A stretch of DNA of 64,000 nt from JANXXV01 sp038230275 (GTDB taxonomy: Bacteria; Acidobacteriota; Terriglobia; Bryobacterales; Bryobacteraceae). A model generated the notes under the pieces. It was not told the origin of the DNA. It was given only the letters and a program-made list of their open reading frames with translations, and searched no databases. Shown in pieces: positions 8,580 to 17,561 of the stretch. Made by a program: the position numbers and the translations under genes. The stretch spans positions 46,544-110,543 of the forward strand of contig JBBRNO010000003.1 in assembly GCA_038230275.1 (NCBI GenBank), written 5' to 3'. The stretch's first letter is position 1; each line of letters opens with the position of its first letter.

Positions 8580-9272
8580 TTGTTTACAGACCGGCTGAAG
8601 ACGATTCTCCGCGGTTCCTCAGCTGGCGGAACGTCTGCTCCCAGTGCGACTCTTCCCCGTCCAGCAGCCGGCTCTGGAATTGTGACGGGGCCAGCGTACA
8701 CGCGCCATAGCAACGGGCTGGACCAGTTCTTCACTTCTCTACGCGGGCAGGCTGGGCTGAACATCCTGGATTTTGCGGGCGCCAGCCAGGCGAACGTCAG
8801 TTTTATCACTAACCTTGGGCACCGCTTGTCTTCCGAAGATTATCTGCGTTCGCTGGAGATCACCTTCGGAGACGAGCATTTCTATGAGAATCAGGACGAC
8901 CCGCTGCAGGCTGAAAAGTTTCTGCACGACAACCTGAATTTTCCAGAAGGGCATTTCGACGGCGCGCTGGTTTGGGATGCGCTGCAATTTCTTTCGCCGC
9001 CGCTGCTGCAGGCCACGGTGGAACGGTTGCATACAATATTGCGGCCGGGGTCGAATTTGCTGGCGTTCTTTCATGCCGATGAGAAAGCTGCACAAGTGCC
9101 TTTGTACAACTATCGGATTTCCGATGAGAAGACGCTGTTGCTGACTCCGCGCGGTTCGCGAAAGCGCGCGCAATTCTTCAACAACCGGGGCCTTGAGAAG
9201 CTGTTTCATGAGCAGACGGTGAAGTTCTTTCTGACGCGCGATAGCTTGCGAGAGATTATCGTTCGGCGTTAG
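8580..9272 (+). CDS. Class I SAM-dependent methyltransferase-like protein
   Basis: The 230-residue protein has a degenerate Rossmann methyltransferase fold. LNILDFAGASQANVSFI (about 60-76) stands where the SAM-binding glycine loop is expected, FDGALVWDALQFL marks strand 4, and LHTILRPGSNLLAFFH is the usual post-motif III. The glycine motif is weak (DFAGAS rather than GxGxG), so catalytic activity is uncertain. It starts at a TTG preceded by GAGGAGAA. The first about 55 residues are rich in Ser/Pro/Gly and look disordered. It sits between bactofilin and lysS, all on one strand. Confidence 0.7.
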   Translation: MFTDRLKTILRGSSAGGTSAPSATLPRPAAGSGIVTGPAYTRHSNGLDQFFTSLRGQAGLNILDFAGASQANVSFITNLGHRLSSEDYLRSLEITFGDEHFYENQDDPLQAEKFLHDNLNFPEGHFDGALVWDALQFLSPPLLQATVERLHTILRPGSNLLAFFHADEKAAQVPLYNYRISDEKTLLLTPRGSRKRAQFFNNRGLEKLFHEQTVKFFLTRDSLREIIVRR

Positions 9273-9299
9273 CCGCTATAATTTCTTGAGGAGAATCTA

Positions 9300-10802
9300 T
9301 TGTCGTTAGAACAGGATTTCCTGAAGCAGCGCCTGCAGCGCATTCAGGAAATCGAAGCACTGGGGTTCCGCGCCTACGGGCAGCGTTTTGAATTCACCCA
9401 CACCATTCCGCAGATTCTGGCCGAACACGGAGCCAAGACCACCGAAGAGTTGGCGAGCCCGATCAATGTTCGTATCGCGGGACGAATTCTGACCATTCGC
9501 CGGATGGGCAAGGCGGGCTTTCTCACGCTGAGCCAGACCGGCGAGCGGTTGCAGATTTACGTTAAGAAAGACGCGCTATCGGAAACGGATTATTCGCTTT
9601 ATCAATTGTTGGATCTGGGCGATATCATCGGCGCCGAGGGTTATCTGTTCCGCACCAGAACGGGCGAGCTGAGCGTCCATGTGGAGAAGCTTTTCTTTCT
9701 GGCGAAGACGCTGCTTTCCATGCCGGAGAAGTGGCACGGGCTGGAAGATGTGGAGACACGCTACCGGCAGCGCTATCTGGACCTGATAGCGAACCCGGAA
9801 GTGGGCAAGGTTTTTGTGACGCGGGCGAAAGTGATCGCTTCCTTGCGGCGGCAACTGGAGGCGCGCGGGTTTCTGGAAGTGGAAACGCCGATGATGCAGC
9901 CGCTCTACGGCGGGGCGGCGGCGCGGCCGTTTGAAACGCATCACAATACGCTGGACATCGATCTCTATCTGCGCATTGCACCCGAGTTGTACTTGAAGCG
10001 GCTGGTGGTGGGCGGGATCGAGCGTGTATTCGAGATCAACAAGAATTTCCGGAACGAAGGTGTCTCCACCCATCACAATCCGGAGTTCACCATGCTGGAG
10101 TTTTATCAGGCCTACACCGATTATCAGGGGCTGATGGACCTATCGGCCGAGTTGCTGCGGCAGACCGCGATCGATGCCACGGGCGGGACGCAGGTTCCAT
10201 ACCAGGGGGATGTGATCGACTTCGACAACATCCGCCGCTTCAGCATGCGCGAGGCGGTGATTGAGTTTTGGAAGGGCGATGGCCGTCCGACCATGGAGCA
10301 GGTAAAAGACCCGGCGTGGCTGGCGGAGCATTCCCACAAGCCCTCTGCCGGCGAACGGCTGACGGATATCTTTGAACGCATTGTGGAATCGCAGTTGATT
10401 CAGCCGACGATGGTTTATGACTATCCGGTGGAAACCTCTCCGCTATCGAAGAATAAGCGCGATGAGCCGGAGATGGTGGAGCGGTTTGAGATCTACATTG
10501 CCGGGATGGAGATTGGCAACGCCTATACCGAGTTGAACGATCCGCAGGAACAGCGGCGGCGTTTCGAACTACAGCTTGCGATGGGCGAGAAGGGCGATGA
10601 GGAGGCGCATCGCATGGATGAGGATTATTTGCGGGCGCTATGCTATGGCATGCCGCCGACCGGGGGCGAAGGCATCGGCATCGACCGGCTGACCATGGTG
10701 CTGAGTAACTCGCGTTCGATTCGAGATGTGATTCTGTTCCCGCTGCTTCGTCCGGAAGGACCGATCGGCATCGCCGGCGACCTGCGCAGCGCCGAGTTGT
10801 GA
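9300..10802 (+). CDS. lysS: Lysyl-tRNA synthetase, class II
   Basis: This 500-residue enzyme charges tRNA-Lys. The anticodon-binding OB fold is at about 55-110 (INVRIAGRILTIRRMGKAGF). Class II motif 2 is at about 242-272 (FEINKNFRNEGVSTHHNPEF followed by TMLEFYQAY), and motif 3 is at about 455-468 (PPTGGEGIGIDRLTMVL). The length is normal for the family. Translation starts at TTG 9300 after GAGGAGAA, and its TGA overlaps the GTG of the following permease (GTGA), so the two are coupled. A tRNA-Lys(TTT) gene lies elsewhere in the window at 28476-28551. Confidence 0.97.
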   Translation: MSLEQDFLKQRLQRIQEIEALGFRAYGQRFEFTHTIPQILAEHGAKTTEELASPINVRIAGRILTIRRMGKAGFLTLSQTGERLQIYVKKDALSETDYSLYQLLDLGDIIGAEGYLFRTRTGELSVHVEKLFFLAKTLLSMPEKWHGLEDVETRYRQRYLDLIANPEVGKVFVTRAKVIASLRRQLEARGFLEVETPMMQPLYGGAAARPFETHHNTLDIDLYLRIAPELYLKRLVVGGIERVFEINKNFRNEGVSTHHNPEFTMLEFYQAYTDYQGLMDLSAELLRQTAIDATGGTQVPYQGDVIDFDNIRRFSMREAVIEFWKGDGRPTMEQVKDPAWLAEHSHKPSAGERLTDIFERIVESQLIQPTMVYDYPVETSPLSKNKRDEPEMVERFEIYIAGMEIGNAYTELNDPQEQRRRFELQLAMGEKGDEEAHRMDEDYLRALCYGMPPTGGEGIGIDRLTMVLSNSRSIRDVILFPLLRPEGPIGIAGDLRSAEL

Positions 10803-12025
10803 TAGGCGGGTTCGAGCTTTTCGTTGCCGGGCGGTATCTGCGGGCCAAGCGCAAGCAGGCGGTGATCTCCGTCATCACGGTGATTTCGATTCTTGGCGTC
10901 GCGGCAGGAGTGATGGCATTAGTGGTGGCGCTGGCCATTACTAATGGATTTCGCGATACGCTGCAACGGAATCTGTTGGGAGCCACGGCGCACGTCAGCA
11001 TTCTACAGAAAGAACCGGATTCGGGAATGAGTAATTGGCGCGAGCTGGTGGCGAAGCTGCGCAAAGTTCCGCACGTTACTGCCGCGACGCCGACGCTGTA
11101 CGATACGGTTCTGTTTTCCGGACCGCTGCGGTCGACGGGTGGCATCTTGAAGGGCGTCGATCCGAAGCAGACGGATATTTTGGCGCATCTGAAGCAGGGT
11201 TCGATTGATGGACTGAGTGCTACGAAGGGCCTGCGCGGGATTATCCTGGGCAGCAAGCTTGCCTTGAGCACTGGCATGACGATGGATAGTGTGATTCATG
11301 TGCTTAGCCCGCAGCCGGAGTTGACGCCGTGGGGCCCGAAGATCAAGCAGTACGACTTCCGCGTGGTGGGGATCTTTGAAACTGGCTTCTTCGAATTGGA
11401 TGCCAATTGGGCGTACGTTTCGCTGGGTTCGGCGCAGAACGTGCTTTCGGTGGACGACGTGGTGAATTCCATTGAGATGAAGGTGGACGATGTGGATCAG
11501 GCCCCGGCCGTTGCCAAGGCGGCGGAGGCGGCGCTGGGGAACCCGGGCTTGGCGGCCACGAACTGGAAGGAGCAGAACAAACCCATCATGAATGCGCTGC
11601 GCACGGAGAAGATCGTCACCATTGTGACCATTGGTCTGATTCAACTGGTAGCGGCGCTGAACATTCTGATCGCGCTCATCATGATGGTGATGGAGAAGTA
11701 TCGGGACATTGCGATCCTGATGTCCATGGGCGCGCGGCATCAGCAGATCCGCAAGATTTTCATGTTGCAGGGAGTCTTGATCGGGATGGTGGGCACGGCG
11801 ATGGGGCTTACCAGCGGCTACGCGATCTGCTATCTGGCCGACCGGTTCCGATGGATTCCGCTGGATGAAGCAGTGTACTCGCTGAGTTTCGTGCCGTTCG
11901 ATCCGCATGCGATTGACGCGCTGTGGATTGCGGCTGTGGCCATCGGCGTGAGCTTCTTCGCGACACTGTATCCGGCGCGGAACGCCACGAAGATTCAACC
12001 AGTGGAAGCACTGCGCTATGAGTAG
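10799..12025 (+). CDS. LolC/LolE-type ABC transporter permease
   Basis: The 408-residue inner-membrane permease belongs to the MacB/FtsX superfamily. It has one N-terminal helix (about 20-45, ISVITVISILGVAAGVMALV), a large periplasmic domain (about 46-265) and three C-terminal helices (about 272-300, 318-345 and 375-400). The N-terminal FVAGRYLRAKRKQAVISVI and the C-terminal YPARNATKIQPVEALRYE are diagnostic for the LolCE family, which extracts lipoproteins from the inner membrane for outer-membrane sorting. The usual LolD ATPase gene is not next to it; asnB follows after 6 bases. It starts at a GTG overlapping the lysS stop. Confidence 0.88.
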   Translation: MIGGFELFVAGRYLRAKRKQAVISVITVISILGVAAGVMALVVALAITNGFRDTLQRNLLGATAHVSILQKEPDSGMSNWRELVAKLRKVPHVTAATPTLYDTVLFSGPLRSTGGILKGVDPKQTDILAHLKQGSIDGLSATKGLRGIILGSKLALSTGMTMDSVIHVLSPQPELTPWGPKIKQYDFRVVGIFETGFFELDANWAYVSLGSAQNVLSVDDVVNSIEMKVDDVDQAPAVAKAAEAALGNPGLAATNWKEQNKPIMNALRTEKIVTIVTIGLIQLVAALNILIALIMMVMEKYRDIAILMSMGARHQQIRKIFMLQGVLIGMVGTAMGLTSGYAICYLADRFRWIPLDEAVYSLSFVPFDPHAIDALWIAAVAIGVSFFATLYPARNATKIQPVEALRYE

Positions 12026-12031
12026 GCCGCT

Positions 12032-13891
12032 ATGTGCGGAATAGCCGGCTTTACGCATCTGCGGCGTATTCCCGACCCTTCCCTGATTCAAGAAGCGACG
12101 CGGTCGATTCACCATCGCGGGCCGGATCAGAGTGGCGTTTATGAAACGGACGTGATCTCGCTGGGCGCGGTGCGGCTGAAGATTATCGATTTGAACGGCG
12201 GTGAGCAACCGATGCGCAGCGGCGATTCGGTCATCGTGTTCAATGGAGAGATTTATAACCACGCGGAGATCCGCGAGGAACTGGAAGGCTTGGGTGTGCG
12301 GTTTGAATCGCGCTGCGATACCGAAGTTGTGCTCAAGGCATTCGTGCAGTGGGACACGGCATCGTTCACGCGGCTGCGCGGCATGTTCGCGGCGGCGCTT
12401 TGGACGGAATCCACGCGGCGCCTGGTGCTGGTGCGGGACCGCATGGGCATCAAGCCGCTGTATCTTCATCATCGCGGCGATGACTTGTACTTTGGGTCGG
12501 AATTGAAGACGCTGTTCGTGCATCCGGAAATCGAGCGGCGGCTGGATTTGATCGGGCTGAACTACTACCTCTCAATGAACTATGTTCCCTGCCCCCACAC
12601 GCTGGTGGCAGGAATCGAAAAGCTGCCGCCGGCACATTGGCTGGAATGGAAAGACGGGAAATGCCGGGTGGAACGGTATTGGCAGGCGGACTGGCGGCCG
12701 CGGGCGTGTTCGCTGAACGATGCGAAGGATGAGTTGGATGGGTTGCTGCGCGCCTCGGTGAAAGAGCATCTGGTTTCGGATGTGCCATTGGGAATCTGGT
12801 CCAGCGGCGGGTTGGATTCTTCGACGATTCTGCATTACGCCGCGGAGGGCGCGCGGCTGAAGACATTCTCAGTATCGTTCCGCGGGCGGGCGTTCGATGA
12901 GAGTGTGTACTTCCGCGAAATGGCGGAGAAGTACAGCACCGATCATCACGAATTCGACTTGAATCCAGACGTGGAACTGCAAAGTGCGATTGAGCAGATG
13001 CCGTATTATTCCGACGAGCCTAGCGCGGATGCCGGTGCGCTGCCGGTGTGGTTCCTCTCCCGCATGAGCCGGCAGCACGTAACGGTGGCGCTGAGCGGCG
13101 AGGGCGCGGACGAACTGTTTGGCGGCTACAACACCTATCTGGCGGACGGCTACGCGCGCACGGCACGGAAGACTCCTGAGCTTGCGCGAACGGCGGCGCT
13201 GGCGGCCATGCAGTGGTGGCCGGTCTCCGATGAAAAGATCAGTTTCGAATACAAAGTGAAGCGCATGCTGGAAGGCTCGCTGCTGGGCCCGGAACAGGCG
13301 CACTTGTTCTGGAACGGCACATTTTCAGAACCGGCGCGGCAGGGGCTGGTGCTGCTTGGCGCATTCCGGCGGAACGCGCGTTTGGGAGAAGACGAAGGCG
13401 GCATCGGATATCTGAATCAATTTCTGCGGCTGGATCAGGCGAATTATCTTCCGGACGACATTCTGTACAAATGCGACCGTATGAGCATGGCGCACTCTTT
13501 GGAAGTGCGGCCGCCCTTTCTGGATCACCGCATTGTAGAGTTTGCCGCGAGGCTGCCGGAGGAGTTGAAGATTCACGGGTCGTCGCTGAAGTATGTTTTG
13601 CGGGAACTGATGCGCGACAAGCTGCCGGCATCGGTGCTGACGCGGAAGAAAGAAGGCTTCGATATTCCCGCGCATGCGTGGTTCCGCGGGCTGCTGAAGC
13701 CGCTGCTTTTGGACACAGTGAATCAGCGCGCCTGGGACGGTTTGGGGGTTTTCGCCGGATCCGCGGTGGAAGCGGTTATCAACGCGCATCTGGAAAGACG
13801 CGCGAATTATGGTTATCATCTGTGGGGCCTGCTAACCTTGTTCCTTTGGATCAAACGATGGGGAATACAAGCAGCCTCAAATACCAGGTAA
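12032..13891 (+). CDS. asnB: Asparagine synthase (glutamine-hydrolysing)
   Basis: The 619-residue enzyme has an N-terminal class II glutaminase domain starting with the nucleophile Cys2 (MCGIAGF, about 2-200) and a C-terminal synthetase domain with the ATP-binding PP-loop SSGGLDSS at about 256-263. Further hallmarks are LSGEGADELFGGY and CDRMSMAHSLEVRPPFLDHR. The reaction is Asp + Gln + ATP to Asn + Glu. Homologues inside exopolysaccharide clusters may instead amidate sugar acids, and the downstream glycosyltransferase and polysaccharide-exporter genes make that alternative reasonable here. The next gene starts inside its last 34 bases. Confidence 0.93.
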   Translation: MCGIAGFTHLRRIPDPSLIQEATRSIHHRGPDQSGVYETDVISLGAVRLKIIDLNGGEQPMRSGDSVIVFNGEIYNHAEIREELEGLGVRFESRCDTEVVLKAFVQWDTASFTRLRGMFAAALWTESTRRLVLVRDRMGIKPLYLHHRGDDLYFGSELKTLFVHPEIERRLDLIGLNYYLSMNYVPCPHTLVAGIEKLPPAHWLEWKDGKCRVERYWQADWRPRACSLNDAKDELDGLLRASVKEHLVSDVPLGIWSSGGLDSSTILHYAAEGARLKTFSVSFRGRAFDESVYFREMAEKYSTDHHEFDLNPDVELQSAIEQMPYYSDEPSADAGALPVWFLSRMSRQHVTVALSGEGADELFGGYNTYLADGYARTARKTPELARTAALAAMQWWPVSDEKISFEYKVKRMLEGSLLGPEQAHLFWNGTFSEPARQGLVLLGAFRRNARLGEDEGGIGYLNQFLRLDQANYLPDDILYKCDRMSMAHSLEVRPPFLDHRIVEFAARLPEELKIHGSSLKYVLRELMRDKLPASVLTRKKEGFDIPAHAWFRGLLKPLLLDTVNQRAWDGLGVFAGSAVEAVINAHLERRANYGYHLWGLLTLFLWIKRWGIQAASNTR

Positions 13892-15642
13892 TCGTCGTTC
13901 TGTTTGCGGCGGTGGTGTACCTTGGCTGCTGCATCAGTCCGCCGGGCTTAATGGACGATGTGGATGCGGTGCAGGCGCAGATTGCGCGCAACATGCTGGA
14001 TTCGGGCGACTGGGTAACGGCGCGGCTGGACGGCGTGGCGTACCTGGAAAAATCTCCGCTGAAGTACTGGATGATGGCCGTCTCATACATGATCTTCGGC
14101 GTACACGACTGGTCTGCACGCATCCCGCTGGCGCTGAGCGTGGTGCTGCTGTGCTGGCTAGCCGGACGATTTGGCGCATGGGCGTTTTCCGAACGCGTGG
14201 GACTTTACGCGGGGCTGGTGCTGGCCACTTGCATCGGGCTGTTTCTGTTCACGCGAATCCAGATTCCCGATGCGATTCTCACCATGACCATCACACTGGC
14301 GATGTGGGGATTTCTGCGCGCCTTGGATGACGACGAACCGAATCCACGGCTGTGGGCGGCGGTGATGGCGGCCAGTATCGGCGTGGGCTTGCTGCTAAAG
14401 GGGCTGATCGCCGCGCTGTTCCCAATCGCCGGGGCGCTGCTGTATCTCTTTTTTTCAAAGCAACTGTTTCAGCGTGACACTTGGCGGCGTCTGCGTGTCT
14501 TCAGCGGCGTCTTGATTGTGCTTGCGATTGCCGCGCCGTGGCATGTGCTGGCAACTATCCGCAATCCGCCGTACTTCGATTTCACGATGCAGAGCGAGCC
14601 GGGAAAGTATCACGGCTTCTTTTGGTTCTACTTTTTCAACGAGCATGTTTTCCGATTTCTGAACATGCGCCATCCGCGCGACTACAATACTTTTCCGCGG
14701 GCGCTGTTCTGGCTGTTCCACCTGCTGTGGCTGTTCCCTTGGAGTGTGTTCCTGCCGGCGGCGGTGACATTGGATTACAAGCCGGTGGACCGAGCGGGCC
14801 GCACGCGATTGCTGGCCTTGTGTTGGACTGGATTTCTGCTGGTATTCTTTACGTTTTCCACCACGCAGGAGTATTACTCCATGCCGTGCTACCCTGCGCT
14901 GGCGCTGCTGATCGCGTGCGCGATGGCGCGGGAAGACCGCTGGGTCACGGCCGGATCCAAGGTAGCTTGCGCCGTGGCAGCGGCGGCTGCTTTGGCCATC
15001 GCGGCGATTCTTACGCGGGTATGGAATCTGCCGGCGCCGGGTGACATTTCACAGGCACTGACGCAGAATCCGGAAGCGTACACGCTGTCGCTGGGACACA
15101 TGGGCGATCTGACTTTGGACTCTTTCGCGTATCTGAAATTGCCGCTGGTGTTGGCTGGCGTGGCGTTCGTAACGGGTGCCCTGGGCACACTTCGCTTCCG
15201 GGGAGTTAAAACATTTTTGGCGATGGCCGTTATGATGGTGTTGTTTCTTCATGCGGCACGATTGGCGCTGGTAGTGTTCGATCCTTATCTGGGTTCGAGG
15301 CCTCTGGCCGAGGCGCTGCTGCGCGCGCCGGAAGGACAGTTAATCGTGGACGATCAGTACTACACATTTTCGTCGGTTTTCTTTTACACCAACCGCCGGG
15401 CGCTGCTGTTGAACGGACGAGTAAACAATCTGGAGTATGGATCCTACGCGCCCAATGCGCCGGCGGTGTTCATCGGCGATGCTAGCCTTAGGGACCTATG
15501 GCCCTCCGCTTCCCGCTATTATCTGATCGCGGAAAAGCCCGCGGTGGCGCGGCTGGCCGGCATTGTAGGGAGTGAGGCGCTGCACACTGTGGCACAATCA
15601 GGCGGGAAGTTTCTGTTTACCAATCATGCGGATCTGCGTTGA
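13858..15642 (+). CDS. ArnT/GT39-like membrane glycosyltransferase
   Basis: This is a 594-residue polytopic membrane protein of the GT-C fold, with about ten to twelve hydrophobic helices. The catalytic-loop acidic pair follows helix 1 in PPGLMDDVDAVQAQ, and the downstream YLEKSPLKYWMMAVSYMIFG is typical of ArnT/PMT-like enzymes, which transfer a sugar from a polyprenyl-phosphate donor to a lipid or protein acceptor on the periplasmic side. I set the start at the ATG at 13858 because homology begins at MGNTSSLKY; the same frame extends further upstream only through asnB. It overlaps asnB by 34 bases and the next gene by 17. The acceptor is unknown; a surface glycan is likely from context. Confidence 0.85.
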   Translation: MGNTSSLKYQVIVVLFAAVVYLGCCISPPGLMDDVDAVQAQIARNMLDSGDWVTARLDGVAYLEKSPLKYWMMAVSYMIFGVHDWSARIPLALSVVLLCWLAGRFGAWAFSERVGLYAGLVLATCIGLFLFTRIQIPDAILTMTITLAMWGFLRALDDDEPNPRLWAAVMAASIGVGLLLKGLIAALFPIAGALLYLFFSKQLFQRDTWRRLRVFSGVLIVLAIAAPWHVLATIRNPPYFDFTMQSEPGKYHGFFWFYFFNEHVFRFLNMRHPRDYNTFPRALFWLFHLLWLFPWSVFLPAAVTLDYKPVDRAGRTRLLALCWTGFLLVFFTFSTTQEYYSMPCYPALALLIACAMAREDRWVTAGSKVACAVAAAAALAIAAILTRVWNLPAPGDISQALTQNPEAYTLSLGHMGDLTLDSFAYLKLPLVLAGVAFVTGALGTLRFRGVKTFLAMAVMMVLFLHAARLALVVFDPYLGSRPLAEALLRAPEGQLIVDDQYYTFSSVFFYTNRRALLLNGRVNNLEYGSYAPNAPAVFIGDASLRDLWPSASRYYLIAEKPAVARLAGIVGSEALHTVAQSGGKFLFTNHADLR

Positions 15643-16735
15643 CGCCACGTCGCTGTTATTGCGCAGTGCCGGCGTAAAGAACTACGTCTACCACTGGATG
15701 CGCGCCATGCAGCGCGATGCAACCGAACACACCATTACGGCGTATCCGCTGCTGGACCACACCGGCGATCTGAATCATGAGGCTTCGGTGCTCAGCGTTT
15801 GGCAGACGCTTCCGCGCCTGGCGCTGCTGCACCTGATGAACGTATGGCACAACCCAGGCATGGAGTATCTGATGAGGCAGGTGGATGTTTTCCACGCCTC
15901 GAACCAGGTGCGGAATCCACCGCGGCGCACGCGGCTGACAGCCACCCTCTACGACATGACATGCCTGCTGATGCCGCAGAACCATACCGCCGACAATGTA
16001 CGGGCGGAAAAGAATTTCGCGGATAAAGTGCTATCCCGCGCCGACCGGCTGATCGCCATCTCGAACCATACCCGGGTGGACGCGGTGAATCTTTTGGGAC
16101 TGAATCCGGACAAGATCGCAGTGATCTACCCTGGTGTACCGCAGGCGTTCTTTGAAGTGACCCCGGCACAAGTGGCGCACGCAACAGGGAAGTATGGTCT
16201 GACGAAACCGTACATACTTTTTGTGGGAACGGTGGAGCCGCGCAAGAACCTGGACCTGCTGTTGGACGCCTATGAGCGCCTTCCCGGCTCGCTGCGAAGC
16301 GAGTTCAATTTGATTGCCGTTGGTCCGATCGGTTGGGCGGCGGGCGGCACGGTACAACGGCTAGCGTCAGGTGCGCAGGGCGTGAGGCATCTGGGATATG
16401 TGCCGGAAGCCGACCTGCCGGGCATCACCGCCGGAGCTACGGCGTTCGTTTATCCTTCGCTATATGAAGGCTTCGGGTTTCCGGTGGCGCAAGCAATGGC
16501 GGCGGGAGTTCCGGTGATCACCTCAAACGTATCGTCGCTGCCGGAGGTGGCGCGGGACGGGGCCATTCTGGTGGATCCGAAGAGCGAGGCGGAACTGCAC
16601 GACGCCCTGGCGCGGCTGCTGACGTCGCCCAGCCTTCAGAAGCAGTTGGCAACAAAGGGGATGGAGATTTCGAAGGAATACACGTGGCAGGTGGCAGCAC
16701 GAAAATCCGCCGAATTCTTCAGCACTTTGCCCTAA
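15626..16735 (+). CDS. GT4-family glycosyltransferase
   Basis: The 369-residue GT-B enzyme shows the GT4 signatures in order: N-terminal MRICVDATSLLLRSAGVKNY, ADRLIAISNHTRVDAVN, YPGVPQAFF, the donor-domain entry YILFVGTVEPRKNLDLLLDA (about 194-213), and the E-x7-E nucleotide-sugar motif in PSLYEGFGFPVAQAMAAG (about 275-292). It transfers a sugar from a nucleotide donor to a growing glycan at the cytoplasmic face. The start at 15626 was chosen where homology begins, overlapping the upstream transferase by 17 bases. It is followed by the Wzm/Wzt exporter genes, so it probably contributes to an exported polysaccharide. Confidence 0.92.
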   Translation: MRICVDATSLLLRSAGVKNYVYHWMRAMQRDATEHTITAYPLLDHTGDLNHEASVLSVWQTLPRLALLHLMNVWHNPGMEYLMRQVDVFHASNQVRNPPRRTRLTATLYDMTCLLMPQNHTADNVRAEKNFADKVLSRADRLIAISNHTRVDAVNLLGLNPDKIAVIYPGVPQAFFEVTPAQVAHATGKYGLTKPYILFVGTVEPRKNLDLLLDAYERLPGSLRSEFNLIAVGPIGWAAGGTVQRLASGAQGVRHLGYVPEADLPGITAGATAFVYPSLYEGFGFPVAQAMAAGVPVITSNVSSLPEVARDGAILVDPKSEAELHDALARLLTSPSLQKQLATKGMEISKEYTWQVAARKSAEFFSTLP

Positions 16736-16778
16736 GCCGACGCCGGGTTTGCTAGAGTTAAAACATTAGCATTCGCAA

Positions 16779-17561
16779 ATGGCTCCCGCTCTAACCTCAC
16801 GCTGGACTGGTGAATACCGCTTTCTGATCGGCAATCTGCTGCTGAAGGATTTCCGCGTCCGCTATCGGAATATGTCGCTCGGGTTCGGCTGGTCCGTGGC
16901 GAGTCCGCTGGTGATGATGGGGGTGTTGACCTTTATTTTCACTCGCGTCATGCCGAACAAGATAGAACATTTTCCAGCGTTCGTGCTTTGCGGTCTGGTG
17001 CCGCTGAACTTCTTCTCACTCAGCTGGCTGACCGGAACGGTTTCGCTGATCGACAATGCCGGGTTGATCAAACGAACTACTTTTCCGCGCGAGATCATTC
17101 CCATTGCAGCGGTGCTGGCCAACTGTTTGCATTTCGCTATTCAGATTGGGCTTTTACTGATTCTGGTGCTGGGCTCGGGCTACAAGCCGAACATCTACTG
17201 GCTGTTTCTACCGGTGATTGTGGCGCTGGAAATTGTTTTCGCATGCGGCATGGCGCTGGCCTTTTCGGCGCTGGATGTTTATGTCCGCGACACGCGGTAC
17301 GTGGTGGAATCTGCGATTACGGTGCTGATCTGGATGGTGCCGATTTTTTACGATTCGAACATCATCCCACAACAGTATCGCGTGGTTTACCATTTGAATC
17401 CCATCGCCGCGGCGGTGATGGCGTTCCGAAATATTCTGCTCGAAAACAAAATGCCTGCGTTCTCCCTGGTTAGCAAGCTGACGCTGGTTTCGGTGGTAAC
17501 CTTTACTGTCGGACTGCTGATCTTCCGGCGTTTGAAGCTGCGCTTCTACGATTACCTGTGA
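16779..17561 (+). CDS. ABC-2 type polysaccharide exporter permease (Wzm-like)
   Basis: The 260 residues form six predicted membrane helices. The sequence matches the Wzm/TagG/RfbA family: LLKDFRVRYRNMSLGFGWSV near the N-terminus, TFPREIIPIAAVLANCLHFA in the middle, and LNPIAAAVMAFRNILLENKM near the C-terminus. It forms the membrane channel that moves lipid-linked O-antigen or capsule across the inner membrane. Its TGA overlaps the GTG of the ATPase gene (GTGA). It begins 43 bases after the GT4 gene. Confidence 0.92.
   Translation: MAPALTSRWTGEYRFLIGNLLLKDFRVRYRNMSLGFGWSVASPLVMMGVLTFIFTRVMPNKIEHFPAFVLCGLVPLNFFSLSWLTGTVSLIDNAGLIKRTTFPREIIPIAAVLANCLHFAIQIGLLLILVLGSGYKPNIYWLFLPVIVALEIVFACGMALAFSALDVYVRDTRYVVESAITVLIWMVPIFYDSNIIPQQYRVVYHLNPIAAAVMAFRNILLENKMPAFSLVSKLTLVSVVTFTVGLLIFRRLKLRFYDYL

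Noticed and set aside
10240..11277. Minus-strand frame of 345 codons
   Set aside because: Antisense to lysS and the permease; composition dominated by Ser/Arg/Pro, no family motif.
11003..12523. Minus-strand frame of 506 codons
   Set aside because: Antisense to the LolC/E and asnB genes; rich in His/Gln/Arg and without any family pattern.
13471..13857. N-terminal extension of the GT39-like frame
   Set aside because: This part lies entirely inside asnB and lacks similarity; the ATG at 13858 fits the family start.
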